DNA of 64,000 nucleotides, taken from the NCBI RefSeq assembly GCF_021018895.1, contig NC_079373.1, positions 19,165,501 to 19,229,500 on the forward strand, read 5' to 3'. The position numbers were made by a program, and so were the translations under genes. The DNA is from Seriola aureovittata (taxonomy: Eukaryota > Chordata > Actinopteri > Carangiformes > Carangidae). Numbering within the stretch: the first letter of the stretch is position 1; every line of letters begins with the position of its first letter. The notes below the pieces were generated by a model. It was not told where the DNA came from. It did not search any database and worked only from the letters and a program-made list of their open reading frames with translations. Shown here one piece after another: positions 33,269 to 46,086 of the stretch.

Positions 33269-36200
33269 TGTCTTATCCTATTTAAAAGATGATAGAGATG
33301 ATGAGAATATATTTTTTCTTACAATTTCAGACGCCCAGTGAATTCCCATAAATTTCATACAGTATAAAAATCTATTAGCAAATGTTTAGAACTTGCTTGA
33401 GTTATGAAATTCATCACAATGAACATCAAGTCTGAATTAATTAACTTTTACATATTTTAATGTTTATTCTGGGGCATATGTTTGTAAATATTGGTATATG
33501 CCATAGCAATAATAGATAAAATTTCACTTAGTCAAGTTTGCAAACAGTCTGTAGGACTGGCTCAGCCATCTTAAATTCTCTTCCTATCACCAGTGAGATA
33601 GAACAGAAAAGAAATGGACTGTGAAGATAATACTAGAGAAGGGACATTGAAGATGATAGCTCAAAGAAGCATGACTAACTAAGAAATGTGGGCTGGTAAC
33701 ATCAAAGCTCATCATCTGAATCTCCTGCCCGCCTGGAAAATCTGATCGGAAGAAGTAGAGGGGTAACTTCCTCTCTGCCCAATTAATTTTCAAACAAAGT
33801 GCTGTTCAGCAAGGCACCTAAACCGTAATTGCAACAAGGAAGAGGCAGAGGTCAACCGCAATTTACTCTGTTTTCATTGTGTAGATGTTTGAGAACCTAG
33901 CAGGGTGTTGCTGAAAAAGAGGTGCAATGAGAAAATGTTCAATGGTTACATGAAGGTGAAAGTAGAATATATGTCTTGGCAACACATGGTGGTGCTCCTA
34001 TACAAAAAGAGCAATTTATTTATGAAAATATCTAAGAGTTTGACAGCATCAACAATTTTCCTGCTAAAGCTCTCCCACTGCCAGATCTACCTTACATTCC
34101 GTTCTAAATGTCAGTGCTGCATTTCCACTCTCAAAGCCGAAAAAGTCAAGGCTTGAAAAACCAATATATCAGCTAATTTTACTTATCACATTGCACTTTA
34201 AATTATATATAAGGGCTATGCAAATTGGATTCTCTGCTCCACTTCAAGTTGCTGCAGCGGTTTAAAGGCTCTGCTACATCATGACAGGGCCTTTTTATAT
34301 AGCTGAAAACCTCTGTGGCAGAAAAGGAAATAATGAGCTGTGGAGGTTGCAGAGTAATAGATATAGACAAAAGGAAGAGAAAATGAGCTTGTGTTTGATT
34401 AGGCCAACACAGGCTACTGGCTGGACGAAGTGTGTTCTCAGGGGAGTGAGTGTGGTGAGGGCAGGGGCTCCTCTGTCTGTCTGCTTGAGAGACAGGAGGT
34501 GTGAGGGGCTGGGAGGAAGATGTCTGCCAGCAGAGAGAAGCTGCCTGAATAGACAGAAGAAGGGTCATTAAGTATGGGATAATAGATGACAAGGTGTTGG
34601 ATAAATGATTTTAATTAATGATGCTAAAGCAAAAAGCAGTCCAGTGGGAGGCAGAGGGTAGGAGCCCATTACAGACTCCTTAGAATAATATCACATTTAA
34701 TCAACGACCAGCTTCCAAAGACGATCAAATTATGGCTTATATATTTTCTGAATTCAAATTTTACTGGCAATTCTGAGCAAATGTGCCTGTTTGTCATGAG
34801 TCCTGACAATTGAATACTGCTTTCCCAGCTAAATTGTGGTGCAATACCTGCAAGAACTATTATTATTATTAAGTATACTGAAGCTATAGAATTTTAGAGA
34901 ACACAAAATTAAACCCACCGTCAAGTCTTACAAGTCTAACAAGTCCCTGTAACTGCTACAGGTGAAATACTTTAAATACACCTCCCTTTGAACAAAACCG
35001 TAAAGTGACCAGTCAGTCTTACAAAAAAAACAGATGCAACGCAAATGTTTGTGATTATGGGAAGAATATTTGTATTTGTACTTTTGCAGTATTAAACATT
35101 ATCCTTTTGATAATCTCCACATTTAGTGCCTTACAGGTTTTATCTTCCAACAAAAAAGCTGCAATGCGTTTTAGAATCCAACTTTCACACATCAGAGTCC
35201 CCAGCACTACGTCAACGCAGCACACCAGCAGACAAATTACGCACACTAATCCACACTTGTGACTGCATTACCTCAAATCACCCTCAGAAAACTGGTGAGG
35301 TCCATGAGCTGCTCCCCTCCTCCCACCTGAGATCTCAGCATGGGGGTCCTTCCCAGTGAGGAACGGTGAGAGAGGGAACAAATCAGCTTCACACCACCTC
35401 TGTGACCTGCCAGCCTCTCTTATCTGGGAAAAAAGAAACTCTTCAAAAACAAAAAAAAGTTGGCTAACCACTCTGTATTGGACTGCTGGGTGCTCTCACA
35501 CCCAAGATGAATGGATACTGCCACAGAGAGACTTGCTCATGATTTGTAAAACATTTCATGGGAAGTAATTGTCATGGTCAATATGCTAAGAGTGAAAGTT
35601 CTGCCCTTTGCATAAACAGACACTTGATAGTCATGTCACAAGCCAGCAAAGGAGACAAATGAACGTAATGTAATGAGGTTAGACTTTTTCTGTAGATGTC
35701 AAAAGTTCAAAGGGTTAGAGCAACAGGTTTAACAGAACGTCAACAGAACAACACTTCCCACAGTCTGTCCATCCTCTCACTTTCCCTGTCTGCCGCCTGC
35801 CCTCTCTCTGTCCCATCATCAACCCCTGATGGATACTTTTATAGAAGCTGGCAGCAGCTCCCAGGCATTTCATTGACAGAGACATGGACTAATCAGAGTG
35901 CTAATCATACACACAACTCACTGGGTGATAGAAACGATGGATCTTAATAAATAGTGATAAGTCTCCTAAAGATGCCACTTTGCTTTACCTTTAAGGGTCA
36001 GTGAAACCAATTGACATAAAAAATATGTTTCCTGTCCCCGGGTGGTATCTAGCCTTGCAGACAGTTTCAGTTTTATTTGCCATGGTTTAAGATCTCCACC
36101 ACTTAGACTTCTACTGCTGCCCCTTAATAAAATAAAGATCCATAAAGACCATAGTGGTGTATTATGTTTACCATCATTATGCTGTGTCAGAAAGAATAGG

Positions 36201-38523
36201 CAGTCCAGATAGTTTTTTCCACATGTCACTAATATACTCTCAAAGTCTCAGATCACACACAAAGATGGATGAAGCCACTCTGCAACCATCAGGAACACAA
36301 TGCCTCCCTCAGTGTTGATCTCATTAAATTATACTTTGCTTTGCTGATCAAAAGGGACTGCTGGGTACTCTATTTTCTGTGAATGGAGTTCTACAATACT
36401 CATTAGAGATGATATTTAGCATTACTAACACTCCCCTTAATTTATTCCACAACCAATTTGGACTTACTCAGGCCCTGAATGAATGACTAGTCTTTCATAA
36501 ACTGGCTCCAGGATAACATTGTGTGACAAAATATGAGCCTATGCTAATTAAGGGTATGACCCATTGACCACATTGTTCTGCCCTACATCAAGTAATTTAT
36601 TCATCAAATGATAAGCAATACATTCTTAGAAAAACTAAATGTGGAAAGGAGAGCAGTTCTGCTATTAACCACAATTTCCACATTTCTATTTATCTTCTTA
36701 TTTTTCTTTTCAGCAAACGAAAACCCAACTGATTCAGAGAACAGGTTGTCATGTCTCTGATGTTATTTTATCATTACAAGTTTAACATGAAGAACTCTGT
36801 GTAGAAGAAAAAGAGAAGTTTTGGTATCTCAGCATGTACCTCACAGTGCCTATTTCAGCTGAGTTGGTACAGATATTAGATAGAGATTAGGACTATTTTT
36901 GGCCCTCTGTACTTTCCACTTGTGTTAACCTAACTGTGATCACAGTACAGAATCCAAACTGTTAGTATGGGGTGAGTGACACAAACAAAGTCAAGCCAGA
37001 GTGATTCACTGCTGATGTGCTAGACTGGACACATAGAAGAATAAGACATCCTCCATCTGTTGACTCAAAGTACATGAACTTTTTAAATTCCATTCCCAGT
37101 GAGTGGACACAACAGTGTGTGCACAATACTAAGCCTTATAAGTGGAACACAGATAAGGGAGCTATGTAAAAAGTCATTCAATCAGTCGACTGGGTAAATA
37201 AACTGTCAAGTATTTATGACCATTATCTTACTATTGTAGTAAATCAGATGACTGTGTGTGGCTTTTAAGTGGACAATAATGAAATGAGAGTAACCTGGGT
37301 AAGAGCTACTGTGTGCAGGTTCAGACATTTTGCCTGGTTAATGTGTAATTTGCTGTTAAACCTCTATGTCTTCATGCTGCACACACATGCCAAGATAAAC
37401 AGCTTGGGCAAGGCTGAATCCAAACACTTCCTAACTGATATAAGCGGACAAGTGATGCTTTGTTTCCCCCACAACTACCACAGTACAGCCTGCTACCATC
37501 TTAGAGCTGTAAGGAATACCAAAGCAAAATTTCTAACTCAATCAAGCACAACACAATGTCAGGATACCAAAAGCAGAGATATTAAGAAGACTGTTTCACC
37601 ACTATCAATGTGATTCCTCCACACGAAAAGATAATAAGAAGGATAAAATCATCTGACTAAGTGTCCTCTTATTAGTGTAATAAGAACACCTGGCTTCCAT
37701 CCTTATGCCCAATGGACAGATGTGCTGAACAGCTGACTGCCTCTAGTATTACCGACATATATAAAGACACTGGTACACTTATCCTTCCAGGAGAGACCAA
37801 AATACGCAGTAATAAGGATGGTAGGCTGAAAAAAGAAACAGCAACTAGTCATTACACTTTTTCTGCCACTGTATGGAAGCTCAACATGTACTCCAGGCCC
37901 ACTGCCTGCTTTAGAGCTTTGTGTATCTCTCTGAAGTATCATTCTGTAGCCAACTGTCCTGAAGCAACCCCAAACATTTACTCCATTCTAACCCAAATTA
38001 ATCTGACACACCCTGTAAGCTGCTGAGTTCTGTCAAACAGTTTCTTTTCTTTCAATGCTGCACTGTGCTCCAACTTTGCAACACTGACACACAACTGCTC
38101 ACATGGACATGCAGAAGTCTCAAAAACAGCTTAAATGTTAGCGTTATTGCACTAACTGACATTGTGATGAAATACCTGTCGAAACATATCTTAAAATGTA
38201 TTGAAATGTGGCATAAAAAGAAAGTACATCTGTTTCACACCTTAAGAAACATGTCCTAATTCTTTCTACTGCTCAAAAAGTGAGTTATCCCTCCTGGCAA
38301 CATTGGGTAAAAAATGTTCCTGTATTTGTGTTGAATTTTGAAAGTAGACAGACGGTTAAGAGAAAACAGGTTCACAAATTAAACCTTAAGATTGAAGTGT
38401 TGCATGTCAACGGCACAAACCATTTGAGTAACTGAAGCTAAAACAAACAGCTAGCCAATCTAATTGAGCGTATGCATTATTAAGACATTAAAGAGCAGGC
38501 TAGCAGGTGAGAGCTCAGCTTAC

Positions 38524-38585
38524 CTTTCACCTGAGCCACGGGGAACACTGCATCCAGAAGCCTTTGTGGGAGCAGCCTGTCTCAC
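38524..38585 (-). other. osbpl5: candidate osbpl5 5'UTR exon
   Basis: A 62-base stretch on the minus strand sits between a good acceptor (pyrimidine-rich tract ending TCTCTGCAG) and a strong donor (AAAG then GTAAGC). Joined to the start-codon exon it leaves the MKEE frame closed upstream by a TGA at its second to fourth base, so it would be non-coding leader. It lies about 14.5 kb upstream of coding exon 1, like the leader exons of other long vertebrate genes. Only transcript data can confirm it. Confidence 0.45.
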
Positions 38586-41500
38586 CTGCAGAGACACAAA
38601 AGTTACTGAAAGGTTTCACTTTTACTCACACAGTACAAACAGACTTACTGCCTCACCCCCGGTCTCTCGCCTTCCCATGCTCCTCCTGGTCACACCACTG
38701 TGCTAAGGAGGGTGGGGCCCCACACAGTCCCAGTCCTAAAAGAGCCACTGACATCACTCTGGGCTAAGTGCACAGTCTGTTCGCCACCTGTACACACACG
38801 ACTGTCAGTTACAACTAGTCCCGAGTTCATGTAAGTTTGGGGCAAAAGGACTACGTGAGCCGTTGATCAAGGATCCAATCCAATAAAAAAGGTAAGTGAA
38901 ACTAACAGTATAAAAGCATAATTATATGATATGTCATGGAGAGAAACAAGATTCTATACAGTGCGTGTTTACTAAGTTAACAGAAACACACCAGCAGTTA
39001 GCTAATCAGCTAATCATACTTAAACAAAGAGACAATAACACACACCATCACATTTATGGAGGACTATTAGTAATTCTTACTAGACAAATACAAACCTTGG
39101 TTAAATGTTAATCGAGGAAGACTGAAAGTATATGACTGCATGAGAGTCCATTTTAAATGAACACACTTCTCAATTCTAATTTAAATTTGGTCTCTCATTC
39201 TAATTGGTTGTACTCAACATATATTGTATTTTTTACCGCTAAAAAAATTCTGATTTCAACACCCCATTCTGGTCTTTTGTTTTCCCTTGAAATGCCTCTT
39301 AATCCTGCCAGGGAAAAGAACAATGCATGCTCGAACAGCTGGGATGTGTGATAAGCCACAAATCCAAAAACCAAAACAAAACAACACATAGACCAGTTCA
39401 TAAAAAAGCATGCGCACAAACACACACACCCCTAATATAAAATAAACACATTAATATGAGTCCTAACAGATGCAGAGTTGCGTGAACAAATGCAATACTG
39501 TAATCATAAATACATTTTAAAAAATCTGTATTGCACTTAATCATTTGCATAGTAGAGATTTGTCTGTATGAAATTTCAGCTATAACTTCACTGGGACCAT
39601 AGAGCACGGATATTTTTGTTGGATTATTACCACTTCACAGGCAGCAGAACTTTGCCAACTAAAAAAGAAATCACAAATTCCCACTCGACTAGCCTTACTT
39701 TACCCGAGTTTTCAGTGACTATATAAAACCTGCATAAAATTAAACAAAATGTCAGCAGTTCAAAATGAAAAAAAAAAAAGAAAAGGACTTGGCATGGATC
39801 TCTGCAGATAACAGCTCAGTTAATGATCTGATGGCAAGCCAAGAAGTGTAAAATGGGTTGGGCATTGGGCTGGATTCTGTGCCTAAATCCTATTGCCGAG
39901 CAAAGGAGGAAGCCATAACACTTGAGCATGTCTAACCTAAATAAGAAGTGAACTGAGAGAGAATCCCCGAGCTGACAGAGCTTGAGGGACAAAGACAAAG
40001 GGGGGAGGTAGTGCAGAGGAGATGTGAGCCAAACACAGACAGCAACTACAGGAAAACAGAAAGACACGGAGAAGGAAAGGCTAATTTATGACAGTCGCTG
40101 AGGGCATGGCTTTCTCATAATAACAAAACAGCCCTGATTTTTATTTGTCTTTATACACAAAACAGATTTGTATGACATATGAAAGCCAATGCATAAGAAT
40201 GAAAAAAATCTACAAAGTGTGAAGTGCAAAGAGAGAAAAAGTGAAGGAAGACACTGTGACCCAGAATGTGGCATGGTTTGGATGGAAGGGCTCCAGAACT
40301 ACACCACTTTCTCATACACACGCTGTCCTACATTTCCTCACTCAGACCAGACGTTAAGTATCTGCTCTGAAGCAGAAATACTACATGCCACGTAGAAATG
40401 ACATTGTTACATTGAGATATTTCATTCAGCGCACGACCAAAGATCAGGAGAAAAGTGCACAGCATTGGCTCAAGAAATCTAATGTTCAAAACTATCACTT
40501 GCTGCCAAAGTCTTTTACTTTTAAATTCTACTTGTAGTTTCAAGAAAGTGGGCCAAAGAAAACTCAGCAAGGACACGATTAGCAACAACAGCCCCGCAAA
40601 TTGAAAACTATATGGTTATGGATGCGTGAAACACTGCCACATGCATATTGTATAACCAGCACTCTGCATGCTTCTCTCCAAGCATACAAGTAAGTAACAT
40701 TTACATCAGAGCACTGTGAGTTCGCCAACTTTCCCAGCAGAGAGCCAAGACTGACTCATAGGAGTGGTCCAGGCCAGATCCTGCCCACTGATTTATAGCT
40801 GTGTCTCTGGCTCAATTAAGGAAAACAATAGGAAGGATGTGAGTAATAACTTGAGGCAAGATGTAGGTGCTTCAACTGAGACTACAGTAGTGGTGAGAAA
40901 CTGATGAAAAACTGACCGACTAATGATAAGCTGATATCTTAACTAGCATAAGATAATATTGATATACTGGAAACTTGGCTTTTATACACCAAGTTCTTGC
41001 ATTGTCACATTTGTGCATCTACAGCGTTTGAAATTCTGCACATCACTATTCAGATTGTACCTTTAGATTCTCCACCTCCTCAGTCAGCCATAATGCTTCA
41101 TAACATATAAAATATTTTGATTCAAATTTTACGTATATAAAACTGTCATCTGATAACCTTGGGTTTGTACTGGTTAACAGACACACACACACGTTGTCTG
41201 CGTGTATGAGTATTTAACTAGTATTTGACTATTTAACAAAAAAGATGATACTCAAATGCCTCAATTTCTTTTCATTTCATAAAGCCTTCAAAAGTCAAGC
41301 ATCTCATCAGCAGCCACCTCCACTTCCCTCTCCATGCATACATGTCCACTTATCTTAATGTAATTTTAAGCAAGGTTCAGGCAGGTTACACATGGCTACG
41401 CAGTGAGGGTAGGCAGTTGTCAACAGCCAGATATGAAGTCGGTATCTGAGGTCTTTTCAATTGACTGATTATTAGGCAAAGTCTTTCATCTGCTACTGGA

Positions 41501-43154
41501 TTAGAGGCTCTAATCCAAGTGGTCAATTGAGGCTGATATTTACAAATGTCCTTAGGAATACAGAGATTGTTTGTCCAGTTGAGCCAGGCCACACAGACAA
41601 ACAGACCATAAACTTAATCATTTCTCCCTGCATGGATGCAGAAAAATCAGAAGCCAGAGACACGAGGACACAAAGTGAGCACTCACTGATCATAATGACT
41701 GCAGATTAGACTTAATGGAATAGCAGTGGGTCTAGGGCACTTAACATTAAATGCACTCAAATGCCTTAGAGACTAATTATTGTTCATCACATGCCCTCCT
41801 AACCTGCACTCCTGTTGTCTGGGAAATTAGGTTTAACTCAAGGTTGGCTAAAACCGGTACCAACTCTTCTATGGGATGTGGCAAAATGGGAACAACAACA
41901 AATGGCCCCTACGTCCAAACACTTTGTCGGGGACTCATCACATTGCTCTTGATAATCATGATGGCACAGAACAGATAAAAACAAATTATGAAAAGGTGTT
42001 TCTGAGGTTCAAGTTGAAAATTGCTGTGAGGAAAGAAAGAGTGTTGTAACAACAAGTATACAACGAAAGTGTGTAGTGTCTAATTGGATGTGTTTGCCCT
42101 GTGCAGCCTGATGAACTTCACTATACTGTGTCATACTGGCCTTTACTATAGATAAGATACTGCTCTACACCAATTTCATACCCATGGCTGTTTGAATTAC
42201 TGCCTGAGACATTTTTTGCTCTGATAAAACCCAATTATAAAAAAAACATTTTGCTATAAACATAAAGTCCATTTATGTTAGTCTTGTACTCATTGTAGAG
42301 TCCATGATTCTGTATAATAATTACAAAAATATTAACCTTCATACATACTCATACGTGAACTATGGCTGTCCAAGTTTTTAAATTAGGCTGTGATCAAGAG
42401 TTATTCATTTAATATTACTGAAGCATTGACAGCAAAGCAGCCTTATTAGAGTTATAGCGGAAGTCTGCAGGCAGAATGAAGACATGGTGTCTTAATACCC
42501 CTTTTCTACAGGAGACATAGGTATGACGTGGTTCTACCACAACATTAAGTAAGTACCACATAAAGTTAAGTTTCGCTTTCTCTGTCATGCCTACCCACTC
42601 ATGCATATTATCTCTCCTGGGAGTTAGTTGAACATTTTAACATCAATATCATTAAATTAATTTTCCAAACCAAACAGAGATGCCTGTTCACCAAAGCCTG
42701 GTAGTGTCAACCCCGGACAGGAGAAAGGATCTGGATCCAATCAAATCGACCACCATTCCACTTCACTGTGTCAGTCTGGATGGGGTAAATAAGGTTCTTT
42801 TTATCCGCTGTGCTTCCCCCTGGCCTGACAATTTACATTTAAGCACAGGAATGTACTTTATGTTGGCCACATACAAATACATGTATATACGTGACTATTC
42901 CTCTGCACCTCGGTGAAAGTAATTGTTTACATTTGAATGTCCACTTAGAAGTTGAATATACATGTCGGTGAAAAACATGTCCTTAGTTTACACAAAGGTT
43001 CGTGGAGGAGCCGATAAACCTGTGTTGGAAATGTGTGGAAATTATAAACATGACAGGAACACGACACTGGTCAATCACTAAAAGAAGCTTAAATGTCAAA
43101 ACCAGCAAAAAACCTAGGCAGCATTCCATCAACGAAAGCATTATAATGCAGCAT

Positions 43155-43265
43155 TAAAGGAATTCTCTGACATTTTAGAAAAATACACTTGTTTGCTCCC
43201 ATGCTGAAAGTCAGATGAGAAGATCAATATCAATGTCATCTCCGTGCATTTAGTAAAAAGATCAG
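43155..43265 (+). repeat. fish interspersed repeat fragment
   Basis: CTCTGACATTTTAGAAAAAT, then GAAAGTCAGATGAGAAGATC, a pattern known to me from a common percomorph repeat (GACATTTTGGGAAATACGC, then GAGAGTTAGATGAGAAGAT). A shorter piece of the same family is at about 3925-3968. Confidence 0.5.
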
Positions 43266-45785
43266 ACCAAGACGTGTTTATCCAAGTACAAAAGAGCGGA
43301 AGCAGAGGGGAAAGGCTGGAGGCAGGGAGACACAAACACTGGAGGGAGGGAGAGGGGAGAGATGAATGCTGCAGCAGTGGTTTAAGAAGTTTCTATGGAC
43401 GTATTTGTTAATTTTTTCCTGCGTGAGACATGATAACTGTTGGAAACCATTGTAACCAACATAATTCAAATTGTCCATGGCCAATACTATTGGCAAAAGT
43501 CGAAGCTACAACCCTTTTACAGCCACCTTTCATAAACAGAGGCTGAGTGTTAAATACTCAAAAGACAGATTTTGGGTGGAGTATCACTTTAAGTCTGTAG
43601 TCAGACGATGATCCTGTGTCATGGAAACCATCCATGCTCTGAAACCCGAGGTCTTTCTTAAAGGTTAAGTCGATGCTTGCTTTCTTGGAGCTGCTTGGCA
43701 AAGATGGCTATACTCAAGTGTCACAAGTTTCCTTTTAGTGTAATTTAACACAGTGTCACTTTCTCCCCTCACCTGACTACTACATTAGGAAAACAGACAC
43801 TTCACGCAGTCTCATAAATACAACACTGATTGACGACACATGTATTAATTTTCTAATAACAAAGTTCTGACATTAATAGTTATTAACTGACTTATCTGTA
43901 GCCAATGAAATGCCATGTTTAAAAAAAAAAAAAAAAAAAAAATCAGTGGCCAAATGCCAAAAATTAGAGCCAATCTCACTCAGTCTGCACAAAGCACCAT
44001 GATGACCCTCCAAAGAGGGCTTTAACAGGCTGATGTTAAAACCATGACGTAATCAAGCCTCTCCGAAACAACTCTTTCATAATAAAACACTGTGAAAAGT
44101 ATGTCAAAAACCTACAACAACCCAGCTGCAAACTCAACACAGACGCTGCAGCTTATCCCTTGAAACTGCAGATTATGGGCATTTGACATGGGGTGTGCAC
44201 AGTGCCAATCATTTTCTGGGACTGGACGAAGTCTCTGTACAGGGCCTGCCACTCAGAAACGGCTTTAAAACAAATGTAGATTGTAAGAACGACTTATGTG
44301 CCACATCCTCATACTTGTAGGTGCAGTGGAAATCGCTTAAAGTGTTCACCTCTGTCCAGGCCAAATTGATCACTATAAGCAGATGATTATTATGATAAAT
44401 TTTTTTTTTTTCTTTATTGTTCATGCAGATTACTACCGACTACCGTTTTTATATTTATGACATTAAAATTTTTATATTTATAATATTCATAATGTTTCAT
44501 TTAAGGATTTAAAGATAAATAACACTGCACTGGGCTCTCTCCTGCTCCAAGCCTAGTCCGAATGGTCAGGGTGAAAGCATTACACTCCACTCACACAACA
44601 AACCTGCTGCTGTGAGAGAGGGGAGACAATAGTTACACTGTTTAAATCCCAAAACGCAAGCAGAGCAGATGTCACACATTATTTAAACAGCATCTGTATA
44701 GGAATGATTCGGTCCCAAGCTTTTTGATCCATGAGTAGTTTTCACTGTAATTAACAAAATTGTTGATCACTGCATGTGAGTCCATTGAAAACAAAATACA
44801 CACATTATAGATGAGCACAGCACAGTATTATTCATTCATTATCAGTATTTAATTTGTGTGACTTTCTGTACCTACGTTTTTACAAAGTAAAAACACTGGG
44901 TCCACAGTTAAGTTGGCAGCATCTACATCAGCTCCATACATTAAGGTAGAGATGAGTGAGAGGTGGATATCGATTGCAGAGGCACTAGCTACTGTGAGAA
45001 CACTCCGGCAGCCACTGCTTCTGTGAAAAGAAGAGCAGTGGATCTATGGTGTTAAACCTACTCTATAAATACACACCAGCTACCCAGCAGGCTAGGAACA
45101 AACGTCAAGGGACCAGGAGGTTAATCGCAAACCCTATATTTGTATGTGTGAGATGGATATGGTAAGCAAGAGGCAGACAAAGAATGAGGAATGGTGAGGT
45201 ACACAAATGTATATATTTTTTAAATTTTAAGAACAAATGCAATAAAACTTGTGACAGGAAAGCAGCGAAGCATCATAAAGATGGAGGAAAGTCTGCATTT
45301 TCAAATGCAGTCAAATAGCTGACAAATTATGTTCAGATTATTTCTTGCAATATTGCATTAAATAAAGTGGCAGAGGTGAGAAGCAACTCAAGATAGGCTC
45401 TCGCAGCAGAACAACACTGGTGATACACTGTCATCCTTAAAGTACACTGTGAGGCAGTTTTTTGTAAATAAAATGGATAACAACAAAGATTATGTTTTCA
45501 ACTATTATAATATACACAAGTAACATTATGAGCAATCTGCATGAAAATTCCCATAAGAGAAAAACCCAGTTATATAGTAGTCCAATTGTATAGTAAAATG
45601 TTGCGTGAGTCATAAATATGGTTTCAGAGGTCTTAAAAGTAACTGCTTTTATTTGTCTCACAGTTGTAATGAGAACAGGAGAAAGTTTACAATGATGTAA
45701 TGTAGCTTTTATAGTGTTATATCTTCATCCCAGCCTTCAGTCAAGTAGTAGGAAATAAAGTCACTATCTTCCCTAATGTTCCTGA

Positions 45786-46086
45786 GATGATGTCACAGTG
45801 AAGTTGACCTTTGACCGTTTTGATATAAAATTCGTTATCTTATCCTATTAGACATTTGTGTTTAAATTGTGTCATTATTAGCGTATGAACTGAGTTATTG
45901 TCAAAAATGTGTTTTGTGAGGTCACAGAGACCTTTGACCTTCAAAATTTAGTCAGTTTATCCTTGATGAACGTTCCCTCAAGGCGTTAATGAGATAGTTC
46001 TTTGATGACAATGAGACAGACAGACGGATGGATGGACCCAAAAACATAATACATCCACCCATGACTGTCGCCTCCACAGCGGCATA
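45786..46086 (+). repeat. interspersed repeat, copy 2 (CCCTCAAGGCGTTA family)
   Basis: Shares CCCTCAAGGCGTTA (45975-45988), then GAGATAG, GACAGACGGATGGATGG, CCCAAAAACATAAT and CTGTCGCC...CGGCAT in the same order as copy 1. The 5' half is more decayed. Confidence 0.75.

Larger units (their letters stand above)
24057..38523. other. osbpl5 5' intron (non-coding)
   Basis: About 14.5 kb with no exon I can support. Holds TG and AC microsatellites, a short telomere-like word, one SINE and a probable transposon fragment. Pyrimidine-rich minus-strand DNA at 24060-24130 is the acceptor tract of coding exon 1. Confidence 0.6.

Noticed and set aside
34203..34592. Minus-strand open frame of 129 codons in the osbpl5 5' intron
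   Set aside because: Ser/Pro/His-rich with no domain and no splice or homology support; an antisense frame of similar length overlaps it.
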